Notes: generated from the letters alone by a model not told the origin. DNA of 64,000 nt from Nilaparvata lugens (GCF_014356525.2 NC_052507.1:8557398-8621397), one strand, 5' to 3'. Positions 33,985 through 47,084 are shown, counted from the stretch's first letter. Translations and numbers: made by a program.

Positions 33985-36216
33985 GAGATTGATTGATTGA
34001 TTGATTGATTGAGTACTTTATTTATGTAGATTACAATATATACTGGCTTATACACTTATATACAATAGCTTACAATACAGCAAAATTATAGATGAATTTA
34101 CATAATATAGACTAGGAAAATAACTATAGAACTGTATATGATATGAAAAAGCAATTTGTAATATAATAACTATAGATAATAATCATATTGTTATGCATCT
34201 ACATAAATTGGCGGAGCTTTGGACATATCAATGTCCATTCTTTGGGAAGAATAATAAAAATATCCTCCCCACTAACTCTCTACCAAAACGTTAATTTCGT
34301 TATTTAAACTAAGGATTTATTTATTAATGGAAATATTATAAAAGTTTTAATCAATATGAATATTGAAGAGAAAAAAAAAACAGAAAATTGATAAAGTAAA
34401 TAATTATATAGGTAGATAAGATCAATAATTGATTAATAAAATGAAGTAGGCTGAAAGTAGATCAGGGTTATCAAATTTCAGTAATATACAGCAGTATGCA
34501 GTGGATAATTGAAATAACATGAGTTTATATAATATATATATATATATACAATTCGTTCTATAACATGGTTTAAAGGTTTATATTGGTGGAATGGGTGAGG
34601 GATGGTTGTCATGTGATCGTTCTAGGGCCGGACAGTTTCAGTCATTTGCTCCAAAATATGTTTTTTTTAAAGTCAGGTTGAAGCTCGCTCGGCTCTCGAT
34701 AGACCTGATAGAAACAGGAAGTGTATTCCATGCACGACAGGCACTGACTAAGAAGGATTTTGTGAAAATAGTAGTTCGATGATTGGGTATCCTTAAAGTA
34801 CTTTCTCCGGTTCTAGTATGTGAAGCATCTATCCTCCTACCTTCAGAGACAAATTTGAAATCATCTTTAAAATAGTTCGGATTTCCGTATTTCAAGATAT
34901 CTCTAACAAGCTTGACTATTCGAAAAAGCCTCTGATCGGGAAGCTTCAATGTTGAACTAGCAATGTGGGCTGGGGTGATATGATCATGGCGTTGGAGAGA
35001 GTAGACGAAACGTAGACAATAATTTTGGCAACGCTGTAGTTTATCATTCAGAGTGACTTGCATATCGTTAAGAACAGAATTACAATACATTAAATGTGGG
35101 AAGATGAGAGATTGAACTAATAATAATTTAATGTTTCTAGGGAGGATATCGTGCATTTTCTTCAATGCATGCATGGCTGAGAATACCTTTTTACAAGTTT
35201 TGTTCACTTGTTCTGACCAGTCAAGAGTATTATTCATAATAATGCCTAAATTTTTAACTGAGCTACAGTAAGGAATGTCATTACCGTCTACACTAATTTT
35301 GTGAATCGATTCAAGGTCAATATGTTTATAAGACGAGAATATCCAATTATAATGGGTTGTGTTTTGATGGGATTAAGCTTAAGGCCATTTTTCTTTGTCC
35401 ATTCCACTATCGAATTGATATCCTGATTCATTATTCCAACTGTTTCATTAATTTTTGTTATGGGACAGCTTAAATAGATTTGTAGGTCGTCTGCATAAGT
35501 ATGGAAACTGGAGAATTTGATAATGGAAGAAAGGTCATTAGCATACAAAGTGAAGAGGAGAGGGCCTAAAATTGAACCTTGTGGTACTCCATGCATAACG
35601 TTTTTCCAAGTTGACTTTTTGTCACCGACAGATACACATTGTTTCCTACCTAATAGATAGGATTTAAACCAAACTAACGAGTTGCGACTGAAACCAAGAA
35701 TAGCCAACTTATTCAGAAGGACTGTATGATCAACAGTATCGAATGCTTTAGAAAAATCAAATAGGGTGAGGATGGTGCATTTTCTTTGGTCCATAGCCAA
35801 CCTTATATCATCAGTGACACGAAGCAGAGCTGTCTCAGTTGAATGGAATTTTCTAAAGCCTGATTGACAGTTATGAAGCTTACTATTGTTGTCTAGAAAT
35901 TTTACAACTTGAGCATGAATGAGTCTTTCTAGCACTTTGGACAATGCAGGTAAAATACTGATTGGTCTAAAATCCTCAACTTTATTGGGTGATGGAACTT
36001 TATTTAGAGGGCGAACCAGAGCAAACTTCCAGTTTTCAGGGAAAATGCCTTCTTCAAGTGACTTGTTGAAAATGTATGTAATGGTTGGTAAAACAGCAAA
36101 TAACATATTCTTGATAAATTTAATAGGAATTTTGTCTACACCCGTAGCATTACTATGAATACGTTGAATTGCTCTGAAAGTGTCTTCTTCTGAGATTGGA
36201 TGGAAATGAAATTGAT
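33985..36216 (-). mobile_element. CR1/Jockey-type non-LTR retrotransposon, 5'-truncated
   Basis: A minus-strand element with a TCAA-type tail at 33985, an AATAAAGTACT near its end, a 3' UTR to about 34637, then reverse transcriptase coding to about 36216, where it breaks into a GA microsatellite. The endonuclease and ORF1 are missing. Another plus-strand 3' end of the family is at 53346-53654. Confidence 0.88.
34638..36216 (-). pseudogene. Reverse transcriptase remnant of the CR1/Jockey-type LINE
   Basis: Motifs in order: FRPISILPALSKVLERL, GFRKFHSTETALL, DFSKAFDTVDH, GVPQGSILGPLLF and the catalytic YADD (35486-35497 on the plus strand). One frameshift near 35325 separates this from the C-terminal part (MNNTLDWSEQVNKTCKKVFS through RAWNTLP), which is otherwise open to its stop at 34638. 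With only one visible lesion besides 5' truncation, the insertion looks fairly young. It encodes no host function. Confidence 0.9.
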
Positions 36217-36334
36217 GAGAGAGAGAGAGAGAGAGAGAGAGATATTGAGTGGAGAGAGTGATGAGAAGAGGGTGAGAAAGAAAGAACAATAAACTCTACG
36301 GCAACGGAACAAGATCCTTCATCGCCTTTTCCTC

Positions 36335-36375
36335 CTGCATCGCCTCCTCCTCCTCCTCCTCCTTCCACTCCTCCT
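36335..36375. repeat. CTC/TCC microsatellite
   Basis: A short CCTCCTCCTCC run. Confidence 0.8.
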
Positions 36376-36479
36376 CTACTTCTCCACTATTTGGAAGTTT
36401 TTTATTATTTTGTAAAATTAGTTTTTTTTATCTTATAATCTTTGTTGTACAGTGTTTTAGTTTTACTTGGAATTGTATT

Positions 36480-36572
36480 GGAGGGTTAAGTGTAAGAGAG
36501 GGCCGGCTGCGCCCTAGCTTCGCCCTCTTAGGTTTTTAATAAAGGCAGTCAATCAATCAATCAATCAATCTA
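36480..36572 (+). repeat. LINE 3' end with TCAA tail; inverted copy at about 37065-37120
   Basis: GGGCCGGCTGCGCCCTAGCT and TAATAAAGGCAGTCAATCAA form a typical 3' tail. The complement (AGGGCGAAGTTAGGGCGCAG, CACTTAACCC) appears about 550 bp on, in reverse. Confidence 0.6.
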
Positions 36573-36825
36573 CCATTTTGAGTAGAGGACAAGGTTACAT
36601 GATTAATATACATTGGAATGCAAGCCTCTACATAGACGAGGCAGTTTGTTGAAGATGAAGGAGTAAAAGAGAAAGGATGTGGTAAAAGAGGTGAAGAAGA
36701 AGTGGAAGGGAAAGAGGAGGAGATGAAGGAACAGCGGAAAAAGAATAGAATAGAATAGAATGACAATGCATTCTCTATTTAGTTCCATCTGTAACTGGTT
36801 GGCCGCTATGGCTTCGTATAAAATG

Positions 36826-37020
36826 AGCGCTGCTATCCAGAGATTGTCAGTTTGGTGTAAGGGTAAGCATTCCTGACTGGCAATTGGGCGGTACCGGGTT
36901 CGATTCCCGGGCTGGCAACTAATTTTTGGATAGTAGTTCTCATCGAATTTCCATCTAGCTGTTAACCCTGTTGTCAATGTCTGCAGTAGCAGAGGTCTTC
37001 GGGGTGATTTGCAGCATTTA
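36826..37020 (+). mobile_element. tRNA-derived SINE, copy 3
   Basis: The A-box-like GGTGTAAGGGTAAGC and B-box GGTTCGATTCC (36897-36907) are followed by CCGGGCTGGCAAC and a body with CTCATCGAATTTCCATCTAG and GCAGTAGCAGAGGTC. The best-preserved head of the three copies. Confidence 0.8.
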
Positions 37021-37124
37021 TTTGGTATTTTCGTTAAATAATAGTTATAGAATGACTATATTTATTTTTGACCTAGGAGGGCGAAGTTAGGGCGCAGTCG
37101 GCCCTCTCTTACACTTAACCCACA

Positions 37125-37515
37125 AGAAGGAAAAGAAAAAGGAATGTACAATAAAAATAAAGAGAAATACGAAATAAGTGATTCAAGTATAATATGGAGA
37201 ATAAAAACCTGGAGAGAAGACACTACTGATGAAAAGGATTAAGAAGATAAGTTGGATGAAGAGATTAGGAGAGAGAGAATAATAGAGGAGGATAAAACGA
37301 GATGGAAAGAGAGAAATATATGAATAAGGAGAAGGTAAAATGCAGAGAGCTTAAAAATGAATAGGAAATAGGAGGAAGAGGCAAAGGTATGAGACAGTCA
37401 GTAGAAGAAGAGGAAGAAGAAGAAGGAGAAGAAGAAGAAGAAGAAGAAGAAGAAGAAGAAGAAGAAGAAGAAGAAGAAAGAAGAAGAAGAAGAAGAAGAA
37501 GCAAAGGTATGAGAC
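37125..37515. repeat. Homopurine GAA/AGA-rich tracts
   Basis: The main GAA array is 37405-37500. GCAAAGGTATGAGACAGT occurs before and after it, so tract and flank were duplicated. Confidence 0.8.
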
Positions 37516-37804
37516 AGTAGAAGAAGAGGAAGATGAAGAAGGGGAAGAAGGAAGCTTTGGAGTCGAACGGAAATTAAAAATACGGATAGAAATATTGTTT
37601 GCAAGCAGCTCGACATTGGACCTAGAAAGTATAAGAGGCGTTAAAATTTGCAGAAAGACATTTTGTCGCTGTCATCTTTTGAAATATTCTCAGAGCTCTC
37701 ACAGAATTACAATATTCTCCACTCTTCATCTACAGTATTAGCTTGTCGATTTACAATACCTTCTGTTCTTCTCAAATAATTCAAGGAGAAGGTGTAGTTT
37801 GTAG

Positions 37805-38393
37805 TTTGATTACATCGATGTGTGGAGAAGCCATTCTATTACTGTATTTGTATAAGGTCTATATAGTTTCAATCAAAGACATTAAAGAGGTATGCATCAA
37901 AATGGTTATAACTTAATCCTTATAATAAGGAAGCTGACAAACACGAAACGGAAGTTGACAAACACGTTCATCATATGTATGATAAGTTATGTTCAATCTA
38001 ATATAATCTAAAAGCATTGAGTTATTAACATTTTTTAAATAAATTTGGTCCAATCGCAGCTTTAAGGTCTTTGGTTTCAATATTTTTTTTGCAGTCATGG
38101 TATTATTATGCGTGCTCATCAGTATCAATATTCTCACATTCGAAAAAAAATCTAATTTAATAGGTGAATAAAAATAAACAAATGAATTAAATAATGCTGG
38201 AGAAATTATAATATTTTTGATTCTGAAAAATTGATTTTCATCAGATAGAAATATCATCACGGAACTGGATGAATTATATCATGTGGAATACAAATTCAAA
38301 CGTGAACTAAGTTTGTTAACATTTAAAACACTTGACATCTGGTAATTGTGGATGAGAATACTGCGTGAGGTCTACTGTTCACAGAACTACTAG
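37805..38393 (+). mobile_element. HINE/Helitron-like element, copy 3 (5'-truncated, long form)
   Basis: It begins within the element at about GATGTGTGGAGAAGCC and runs through the nested foldback to GAACTACTAG followed by T. The 5' third and minisatellite are absent. Confidence 0.78.
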
Positions 38394-38622
38394 TATATTA
38401 ATAGTTCATACAGAAAAGTTCTATCTAATCACAGTGGATTGAGATTAATTCCGAGAGGAATGCAAAAATTACTCTCACAAAAGCATGTTAAATTTTAATC
38501 CAAATCAGAGAAGACCATTTCAAGAAGATAGCTTATCAGATTGGTTCTACTGGAATTAATCAGGATTAAAATTCAACCGGGTTCTTGTACAACCGGCACT
38601 GATTGAATGATTACAAAAGTTC

Positions 38623-39300
38623 AACAGCTGAGTCATAATTTTGTCTCAGTTCCACACACATGCACCACCACCTTCGTAAACAAAGCCATAGTGCATTCTG
38701 GTGACGTCAGCACAGGTAGGGCTCCTACACCAATAAAAACACTAGCTAATATAGATCAGCTGAAGTCAACAAATTTTTATTGGTGTAGGAGCCCTACCTG
38801 TGCTGACGTCACCAAAATGCACTATGGCTTTGTTTACGAAGGTTGTGGTGCATGTGTGTGGAACTGAGACAAAATTATGACTTAGCTGTTAAAAATTTGT
38901 TGATTTCAGCTGACCTATATCAGCTAGTGCTTTTATTGGTGTAGGAGCCCTACCTGTGCTGACGTCACCAGAATGCACTATGGCTTTGTTCACGAAGGTT
39001 GTGGTGGATGTGTGTGGAACTGAGACAAAATTATGACAAAGCTGTTAAAAATTTGTTGATTTCAGCTGATCTATATCAGCTAGTGCTTTTATTGGTGTAG
39101 GAGCCCTACCTGTGCTGACGTCACCAAAATGCACTATGGCTTTGTTTACGAAGGTTGTGGTGCATGTGTGTGGAACTGAGACAAAATTATGACTTAGCTG
39201 TTAAAAATTTGTTGATTTCAGCTGATCTATATCAGCTAGTGCTATTATTGGTGTAGGAGCCCTACCTGTGCTGACGTCACCATCAACCACCCTAGTTATG
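38623..39300 (+). repeat. 156-bp tandem repeat with TGACGTCA in each unit
   Basis: Direct units have TGACGTCA at 38804, 38960, 39116 and 39272, each exactly 156 bp apart. An inverted unit precedes them (TGACGTCA at 38702). Units contain GGTGTAGGAGCCCTACCTGT, ATGCACTATGGCTTTGTTTA and a diffuse AGCTGATC/TATATCAGCT palindrome. Confidence 0.88.
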
Positions 39301-39344
39301 CACTATGGCTTTGTTTACGGAGGTAGTGTATCAACAAAATCTCC

Positions 39345-39931
39345 AGATGTTTATATGTTGCGCATTTACGGCGAAACGCGGTAATAGATTTTCATGAAAT
39401 TTGACAGGTATGTTCCTTTTTAAATTGCGCGTCGACGTATATACAAGGTTTTTGGAAATTTTGCATTCCAAGGATAATATAAAAGGAAAAAGGAGCCTCC
39501 TTCATACCCCAATATTACCGTGAAAATCAGACTATAGAATTATTCATCATAAATCAGCTGTCTAGTGGACTATAATACTACCCGTTCAAAAGCATCGAAC
39601 ATCTTGAAAATGTATCTTTCCATTAACGTTAGTAGACAGTTGACTATAATACTATACTACCCGTTCAAAAACATCGAACATCTTGAAAATTGTATCTTTT
39701 CATCAACGTTGTAGACAGTTGTAGCCAGACCTGATAACAGCGCTCACACTCACATTCCGGGACGACACGTCACGGTACGATATAGGACAGAAAGCTCTAT
39801 GTTTATTTAGGACTTTTTCTAGACATTTTTAATTAATAAATTATTTATTAATTTTTGAGAAAACAGAAAACATAACAAACAGGTCAATGTAACCCACTGA
39901 GCACGAGGTCTACTGTTCACAGAACTACTAG
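39345..39931 (+). mobile_element. HINE/Helitron-like element, copy 4 (rearranged)
   Basis: The left part (TTTATATGTTGCGCATTTAC to AAATCAGCTG) and the extreme 3' end (CGAGGTCTACTGTTC to ACTACTAG) match the family. The middle (about 39561-39905) is unrelated and holds its own 75-bp duplication (TACCCGTTCAAAA, CATCGAACATCTTG). Confidence 0.7.
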
Positions 39932-40650
39932 TAGTAAAGGATAATGATTGCACTAAAAAAAATTACCCTGAAATAATGATAGCATGATTTGTTTGTAGAT
40001 AGACTTTGTATTAATTTATTCGAAAAGTCAAGCAAGTTTTGCCGATTTTTATTTTGGAGATTTTGTGAGATTCATTTTAATTTGTTGAGATACATACAGA
40101 TGATGTTATTCATAGAAGGTATGCCAAAAGTTTAAAGTGAATTTCACAATAGTGAGAAAATAGTTGGAATTTAAATTTGAACATGAATGCTGCACATGTA
40201 TAAGAATCCTACAGCTTGCTGGTCAATTTCTCTATCATCCAATCACAGACGAGCAAATGTGAGAGAACACGCCTCCAAAATCAAAGGAAGCTACACGACT
40301 GGTTGATGCGAATTATCTAAGAAAATGGTGGAGCCAACGACAAAATGGCAGATCATTTTGAATTGATCAAGTCCCAATCAGCATAGACTAATAAATAAAT
40401 TTTTCATCAGCTACTCATTCTCAAGTTTCATTTTAGCTATTCATCATCTCTCTATTTATCCATTCATGAAGTCACAAATAGAGACTTTTGTACTATTTTA
40501 TCAGTCATAATCTGGGTTTGAAATACTTGTGGATAGTTGACTTTGTAAATAAATGAATGGAAGATACCGCTTTCCACACCTACATCTTATCTCAATGATA
40601 ACACCTATAATGATATTGAAAACACCACCAATGATAACACATCAATAATA

Positions 40651-40780
40651 AATTTTTGTTCGTACGATATTTTGCTGTCCTTTTATGAATTCTATTAGAT
40701 TAAACGGAACTTGACAAGCATCATCTGTTTAATCTAATAACATTTATAAGGACGGCAAAATATCGTACGATCAAAAAACG
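40651..40780. repeat. Foldback with CGTACGATATTTTGC arms
   Basis: Left arm TCGTACGATATTTTGCTGTC and right-arm complement GACGGCAAAATATCGTACGA, with ATTAGATTAAAC / GTTTAATCTAAT further in. It resembles the foldback nested in the HINE copies. The rest of 39932-40940 shows nothing else I can name. Confidence 0.7.
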
Positions 40781-40940
40781 ATATGAGTGTAACTGGCTTT
40801 AATCAAGCATTAGTAAAGAGAGACACAGACCTATATTAGCGGGAACTTTCAAAAACGTCATAAAACGAAGATAAGAAAGCGAAAAATAATTATTTTATAT
40901 AAGTAATCAGTATATTAATAATTACGTATAATTAATATAA

Positions 40941-42071
40941 TTGACCGAGCGAAGTGAGGTCTAAGATTCAGGTCGACGGTTTGGCATTTCTCTTAATGTT
41001 TAAATGTTTAAATGTTTAAATGTTTAAATGTTTAAATGTTTAAATGTTTAATGTTTAAATGTTTAAATGTTTAAATGTTTAAATGTTTAAATGTTCAAAT
41101 GTTTAAATGTTTGAATGTTTTAATGTTTAAATGTTTTAATGTTCAAATGTTTAAATGTTTAAATGTTCAAATGTTTAAATGTTTAAATTTTTAATGTTTA
41201 AATGTTTAAATGTTTGAATGTTTGAATGTTTAAATGTTTAAATGTTTAAATGTTTAAATGTTTAAATGTTTAAATGTTTAAATGTTTAAATGTTTAAATG
41301 TTTAAATGTTTAAATGTTTAAATGTTTAAATGTTTAAATGTTTAAATGTTTAAATGTTTAAATGTTAAATGTTTAAATGTTAAATGTTTAAATGTTTAAA
41401 TGTTTAAATGTTTAAATGTTTAAATGTTTAAATGTTTAATGTTTAAATGTTTAAATGTTTAAATGTTTAAATGTTTAAATGTTTAAATGTTTAATGTTTA
41501 AATGTTTAAATGTTTAATGTTTAAATGTTTAAATGTTTAAATGTTAAATGTTTAAATGTTTAAATGTTTAAATGTTTAAATGTTTAAATGTTTAAATGTT
41601 TAAATTTTTAAATGTTTAAATTTTAAATGTTTAATGTTTAAATTTTAAATGTTTAAATGTTTAATGTTTAATGTTTAAATGTTAAATGTTTAAATGTTTG
41701 AATGTTTAAATGTTTAAATGTTAAATGTTTAAATGTTTATATGTTGCGCATTTACGGCGAAACGCGGTAATAGATTTTCATGAAATTTGACAGGTATGTT
41801 CCTGTTTTAATTGCGCGTCGACGTATATACAAGGTTTTTGGAAATTTTGCATTTCAAGGATAATATAAAAGGAAAAAGGAGCCTCCTTCATACGCCAATA
41901 TTAGAGTAAAAATCAGACTATAGAATTATTCATCATAAATCAGCTGACAAGTGATTACACAGATGTGTGGAGAAGCTAGTCTGTTGCTGTATTTCCATAA
42001 GGTCTATAGTTTCAATCAGGTACTTGTGGATGAGAATACTGCGTGAGGTCTACTGTTCACAGAACTACTAG
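40941..42071 (+). mobile_element. HINE/Helitron-like element, copy 5 (expanded array)
   Basis: It starts TTGACCGAGCGAAGTGAGG after an A and ends GAACTACTAG before a T. The body is the short form (TTTCAATCAG joined to GTACTTGTGG). About 730 bp of it is minisatellite. Confidence 0.85.
40998..41730 (+). repeat. AATGTTTA minisatellite (about 90 units)
   Basis: An 8-bp unit TTTAAATG, with occasional 7-bp (TTAAATG or TTTAATG) and G-variant units, replaces the one- or two-unit stretch found in other copies of the element. Confidence 0.92.
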
Positions 42072-42127
42072 TTATAATTATATTATTATGAAAATGAATA
42101 GGCTACTCACAAACTCGTCATTCGAGG

Positions 42128-42540
42128 ACCATTAATTTCGTTATTTATAATTCTTCGAAAACGATATCCTACGTTTTCTCTATGATTCTACTAGAGACAA
42201 GTAAGCTAGGTATCTTAACGGTATTTTAAACGGTATCTTTACTCTATGATACTCAGTGAGTATAGAATGTAATACTATACAATAGAATCACAAAAGAATG
42301 TAATAAAATGTAGAGAATCTTAGAATGTGAGAGGATGTATTACATTCTATACTCCATTAATTTCGTTATTTATTGAAAACGACATCCTATGTTTTCTGTA
42401 TGATACTATCAGATAGAAGTTAGCTAGGTATCTTTACTCTATGATACTCAGTGAGTATAGAATGTAATACTATAAAATAGAATCACAATAGAATGTAATA
42501 AAATGTAGAGAATATGATATCGAATGTGAAAGAATGTTTC
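42128..42540. repeat. ~200-bp local duplication
   Basis: CATTAATTTCGTTATTTAT and the following GATACTCAGTGAGTATAGAA and AGAATGTAATAAAATGTAGA occur twice in direct order. Confidence 0.75.
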
Positions 42541-44300
42541 TTTTCAGGTAGAATGAAAATGAATAGGAAATTCATTAAAAAGAAATCGTTATTAGATTCT
42601 ATTAATTGATAGGATTAATTAACTGTTCATATGGCTGGAGGTTTGATTTCTATACTCACTGATGATACAACCCAACAAGTTGAGCAATATCTTCACAAAC
42701 GGAATCATTCCAGGCTTTTGACTCCCTGAGACCACAGAGCCAGTATAGAGTCTATTCTACAGATCTATAGATCATGCTTTCAACGGCATTAGTTTTTGTC
42801 GGCAAAGGGGCCTTTCAAGTCAAAGATCAATGAACCGGTTGGCCCGCTTCCAAGTGAAATGAGCAAGAAAATTGTTGCTCTCCTTCTCGACAAATCCCTC
42901 GCGTCTGGCGGCTTGTTTTTAAGCTGATTCGACAACTTTTTACAGCGCTGTAGACCAAATAGACACGCACGCTTTTAGCGAAACAATGGCAAATAACAAC
43001 AATAAATTCATTGGCGGATGTTGGCTTGTTTGCTGACTCTTCTCACGTTTGTGTTCTATTCTAAATGCTGCTTCTGTTTCTATAGTGAGATTCACTTAAA
43101 ACTGCCAGCATTTCTTATAAATAACGTCAATGTTCCCCATTGAATCAATGGTGAAATATTCTAGTGAAATCCACGCTACCACTTGTGAAGAGCTACACGA
43201 TTTTGGTGATTTTACAAGGCTGTAAATTTCGTTTTTATATTCGAATATTGAAGGATAAATAAATTGTTCAGTGAAATTTATGTTTATTTATTCATATTAC
43301 CAGAGAAACTCCTATAATAATAGAGAAAATAAAGATAGAGTAATATAATAATAGAGTTTAAATATAAACTCTATATAATAATAGAGAAAGCATACATCAA
43401 GGCTGGAAGGTACTAGTAGTTCTGCGAACAGTAGACCTCGCTCATGAATAGCCTACAACTTTCAAACTGATGAGAAGGGCCATTAAGAAAGTACAGTATA
43501 TTGTCAAGATTTATCCATGTTATCTATATTTTCTCCATTCAAAGTGCTAAAGACATTGTTTCCAGGGACACCGTACTCATAAATGTCTCTCAAGGAGGTA
43601 CCTTCATATCGTCCACATATTTACAATATTACAAATTTTCTTACAATTAATTAATTATGAGAAATCGGTCAACTGACAGAAGAATGGAATATGCAGTAGG
43701 CAATTCAGACTATGAATCGTCTCACAGACGATAGTGAGACGGAAATGATTCTAAATAACATGGGTTTGTTGGTGACAATGACAGGAGGTTGCTAATAAGT
43801 TTTTCATGGAAGTGGATTCAATGTTATGGCGGCTTGTTATGCCTATGCAGAATGTTTTCGCTCACAAGTCGGTTTCCGATCTCATACTAAAACGAAAACA
43901 AGAGCTAACTAAGCTGTGATGTCTCCGGCCGGTTCGGTACGTCTAGAAACTATTCATCTATGAAACAGGGAAATATCGAAAAGGGAAGAAGAAATGGGTG
44001 CAATCAGGTGAGAAGTTTTCTTCAATTAATAAATACAGTATGATTTGGAGCGGCTCAGACGATTCAAGGTTCACCGCTGACAATCTTGTCCTCCATCGAT
44101 AGCATTCCAACGATACCATTCATTCAATATAGCACATTTTAGAGCGGCACAATTTATATTAAAACCGGAGGCCTTATCAAAAATCGTTACACATACGTTT
44201 CTGCGCCTTGTTTCAAAGAACTTGCATACCAAATTTCATCCAAGTCGGACTATAACTGCGACCATAACTGCGGTACAAACAAAAAAACAAACAGACAAAA
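42541..44300. other. Mostly unrecognised; HINE 3' scrap at 43413-43434
   Basis: Moderate-GC, apparently low-copy sequence around 42800-43100 and 43800-44000 with no open frame of note. A minus-strand tip of the HINE family (CTAGTAGTTCTGCGAACAG) lies at about 43413. If a missed first exon or enhancer exists in this window, this is where I would look. Confidence 0.4.
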
Positions 44301-44307
44301 GCCGATC

Positions 44308-45248
<941 letters not shown>

Positions 45249-45530
45249 GCAATATTATTTCTTCATCTTGCTGTTTAGTTGTTCGATATGCGATCTAATG
45301 CGGGATAGGTGGGTATTACATTCTACTGAGGCAGTTAGGAAAGCTTCCAACTCAACAAAGAAGATGACAACTCTCGTGAACAAGATCTGGCTTATTTCTT
45401 CGGTGACTGAGATAGTTTTAGTGAGGGAATATAGGAAGACAACTTAAAACGTAGACTTTGTCTTGTTCACAATAGTTGTCATTCGTCATCTTCATAATCA
45501 TGCTGGAGACTTTCCGACCTTTCCACGTAT

Positions 45531-45688
45531 TAAGCCGGGTCCAGACGCTCAAATTTACCATCAGTCTTTTGCACAACTTAAGCCTGAAGACCCATCCGTT
45601 TTACCGTCCAGACGCAACGACTTACATGTTCCTACTTTTGATTGAGCAAGAGACTGAAGCTAAACTTGAGCGTATGGACCGGGCTTTA
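45531..45688. mobile_element. MITE family B, short copy
   Basis: The ends AAGCCGGGTCCAGACGCTCA and the complement TTGAGCGTATGGACCGGGCT, with AGTCTTTTGCACAACTTAAG inside, match the ends of the nested element at 12331-13136. Confidence 0.78.
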
Positions 45689-45768
45689 CAGCTGTTCCTT
45701 TCCTCCTTTCCTTACTTTCAGACTATCAGACATTATCTTGTCTTCGAGCTTTTGAATCATAGACTGGA

Positions 45769-46060
45769 GTAGAACCATGGAGTTTGAACAACGACCTTGA
45801 ACAGATCCTTGAAACCATAGAGATATACCTTTGAACAGGGCCTCTCCAACCATAGAATAAAGTAGATCCGTGGAGTAGAACCACTTTGAACAGAGTCCTC
45901 TCAACCATAGAATAAAGTAGAAACATAGAGTAGAATCACTTTGAATAGAGTCCTTGACCGTAGAGTTGAGTATCACCACTTTGAGCAGAGCTTTCTCAAT
46001 CATAGGAAAAAGTAGACCCATACTCGTAGAGTAATACCACTTTGAAGAGATCCATCAACC
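45769..46060. repeat. Minisatellite (left part)
   Basis: Degenerate units of about 50 bp with ACCATAGAATAAAGTAGA and ACCACTTTGAACAGAGCC. The array continues at 47085 after the LINE remnant. Confidence 0.75.
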
Positions 46061-46920
46061 AAGGTGTTAGACAAGGGTGTAGTCTATCGCCCAATTTAAT
46101 TAATATATAATGTAGACCAAATTTCCCGAAAATGGAAATGTAAAGTAGATTTTGGAATTGATATTGGTGAAGGTGTGTACCTGAATGCTCTGTTGTTTGC
46201 AGATAATTTGTGTGTAGTCAGAGAAAACTTATAATATTTGTATTCTATATGTGCTATATTTGTATTCTGTGGTGTAGTACAGGAAAACGAAAATGATCTC
46301 CAAGAATCAGTTCATATCCTGCATGAAATTTGTGAATAATATAATTTCAAGATCACGAGAAAACAAAAATCATGGCTTTTAAAGGAAAGTACCCAATAAG
46401 ATCGAAGATTGTGATAGACAACAAGGTATTGGAGCAGGTGTCTCAGTTCACATATCTGGGTTGTGAAGTTAGTTATGAAGATGAATTGGATGTAGAGAAG
46501 AAAATAGGAAGGTTCCAAATGATTTGTGGAAGTATCAGTAGGACATTGGGGAAGAAAGCTACCACAAGCACGATAATGAAATTTGATAAGACAATGGCAG
46601 CTCCACTACTACTCTATGGTAGTGAATCGTGGGTAACATCAAAGCCACTTGAGAGTAAAGTGCAGGCAGCTGAGATGAGATTTCTTCGCAGAACTAAGGG
46701 CTGTGACAGAAGAGATCACATCAGGAATGAGGATTTACGGAAGGAGCTGAATATCTTCTACCTGAAAGAGAGAGTTGCATCTTATCGTCAGCAATGGAAA
46801 GAGCATGTGGAACGTCAGCTGTTAGGCTTCCTCTCAGAATTTTCAAGTATAAACCGGTAGGCGAAAGAGACATAGGCAGGCCACGAAAAAGATGACAATG
46901 ATCATTATTTATTATAAAAT
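46060..46920 (+). pseudogene. RTE-type LINE reverse transcriptase remnant
   Basis: GVRQGCSLSPNLIN (from 46063) then, in another frame, VYLNALLFADNLCVV, where the catalytic box reads FADN instead of FADD. An open stretch 46372-46860 continues from SQFTYLGCEVSYEDE through YGSESWVTSKP and RTKGCDRRDHIRNEDLRKEL, and the family ending GERDIGRPRKR follows in a shifted frame. At least three lesions make it inactive. The clade call is from motif style. Confidence 0.82.
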
Positions 46921-47084
46921 AAGAACAGTGGATTGTAGTGATGCTTATGATGATATTAGATTAGATTATATTTATACTATTAATTTATAGATTTTAATTA
47001 AATTTTTTTATTCTAATTACAAGCTGAATGTGAGTCGGAACAGACAATAGCCTGATCCCTGTTTGAAAGAAGAAGACAAATCCT

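Noticed and set aside
34591..34782. Plus-strand open frames over the LINE
   Set aside because: Antisense shadows of the minus-strand reverse transcriptase.
36850..36915. tRNA gene (B-box GGTTCGATTCC)
   Set aside because: The same head plus non-tRNA body occurs three times in the window and the head cannot be closed into a full cloverleaf; a tRNA-derived SINE.
38607..38867. 86-codon open frame
   Set aside because: It lies across the junction of the inverted and first direct 156-bp repeat units; palindromic repeat sequence, not a gene.
40998..41730. CRISPR-like array
   Set aside because: Contiguous 8-bp units with no spacers, in a eukaryotic transposon; a minisatellite.
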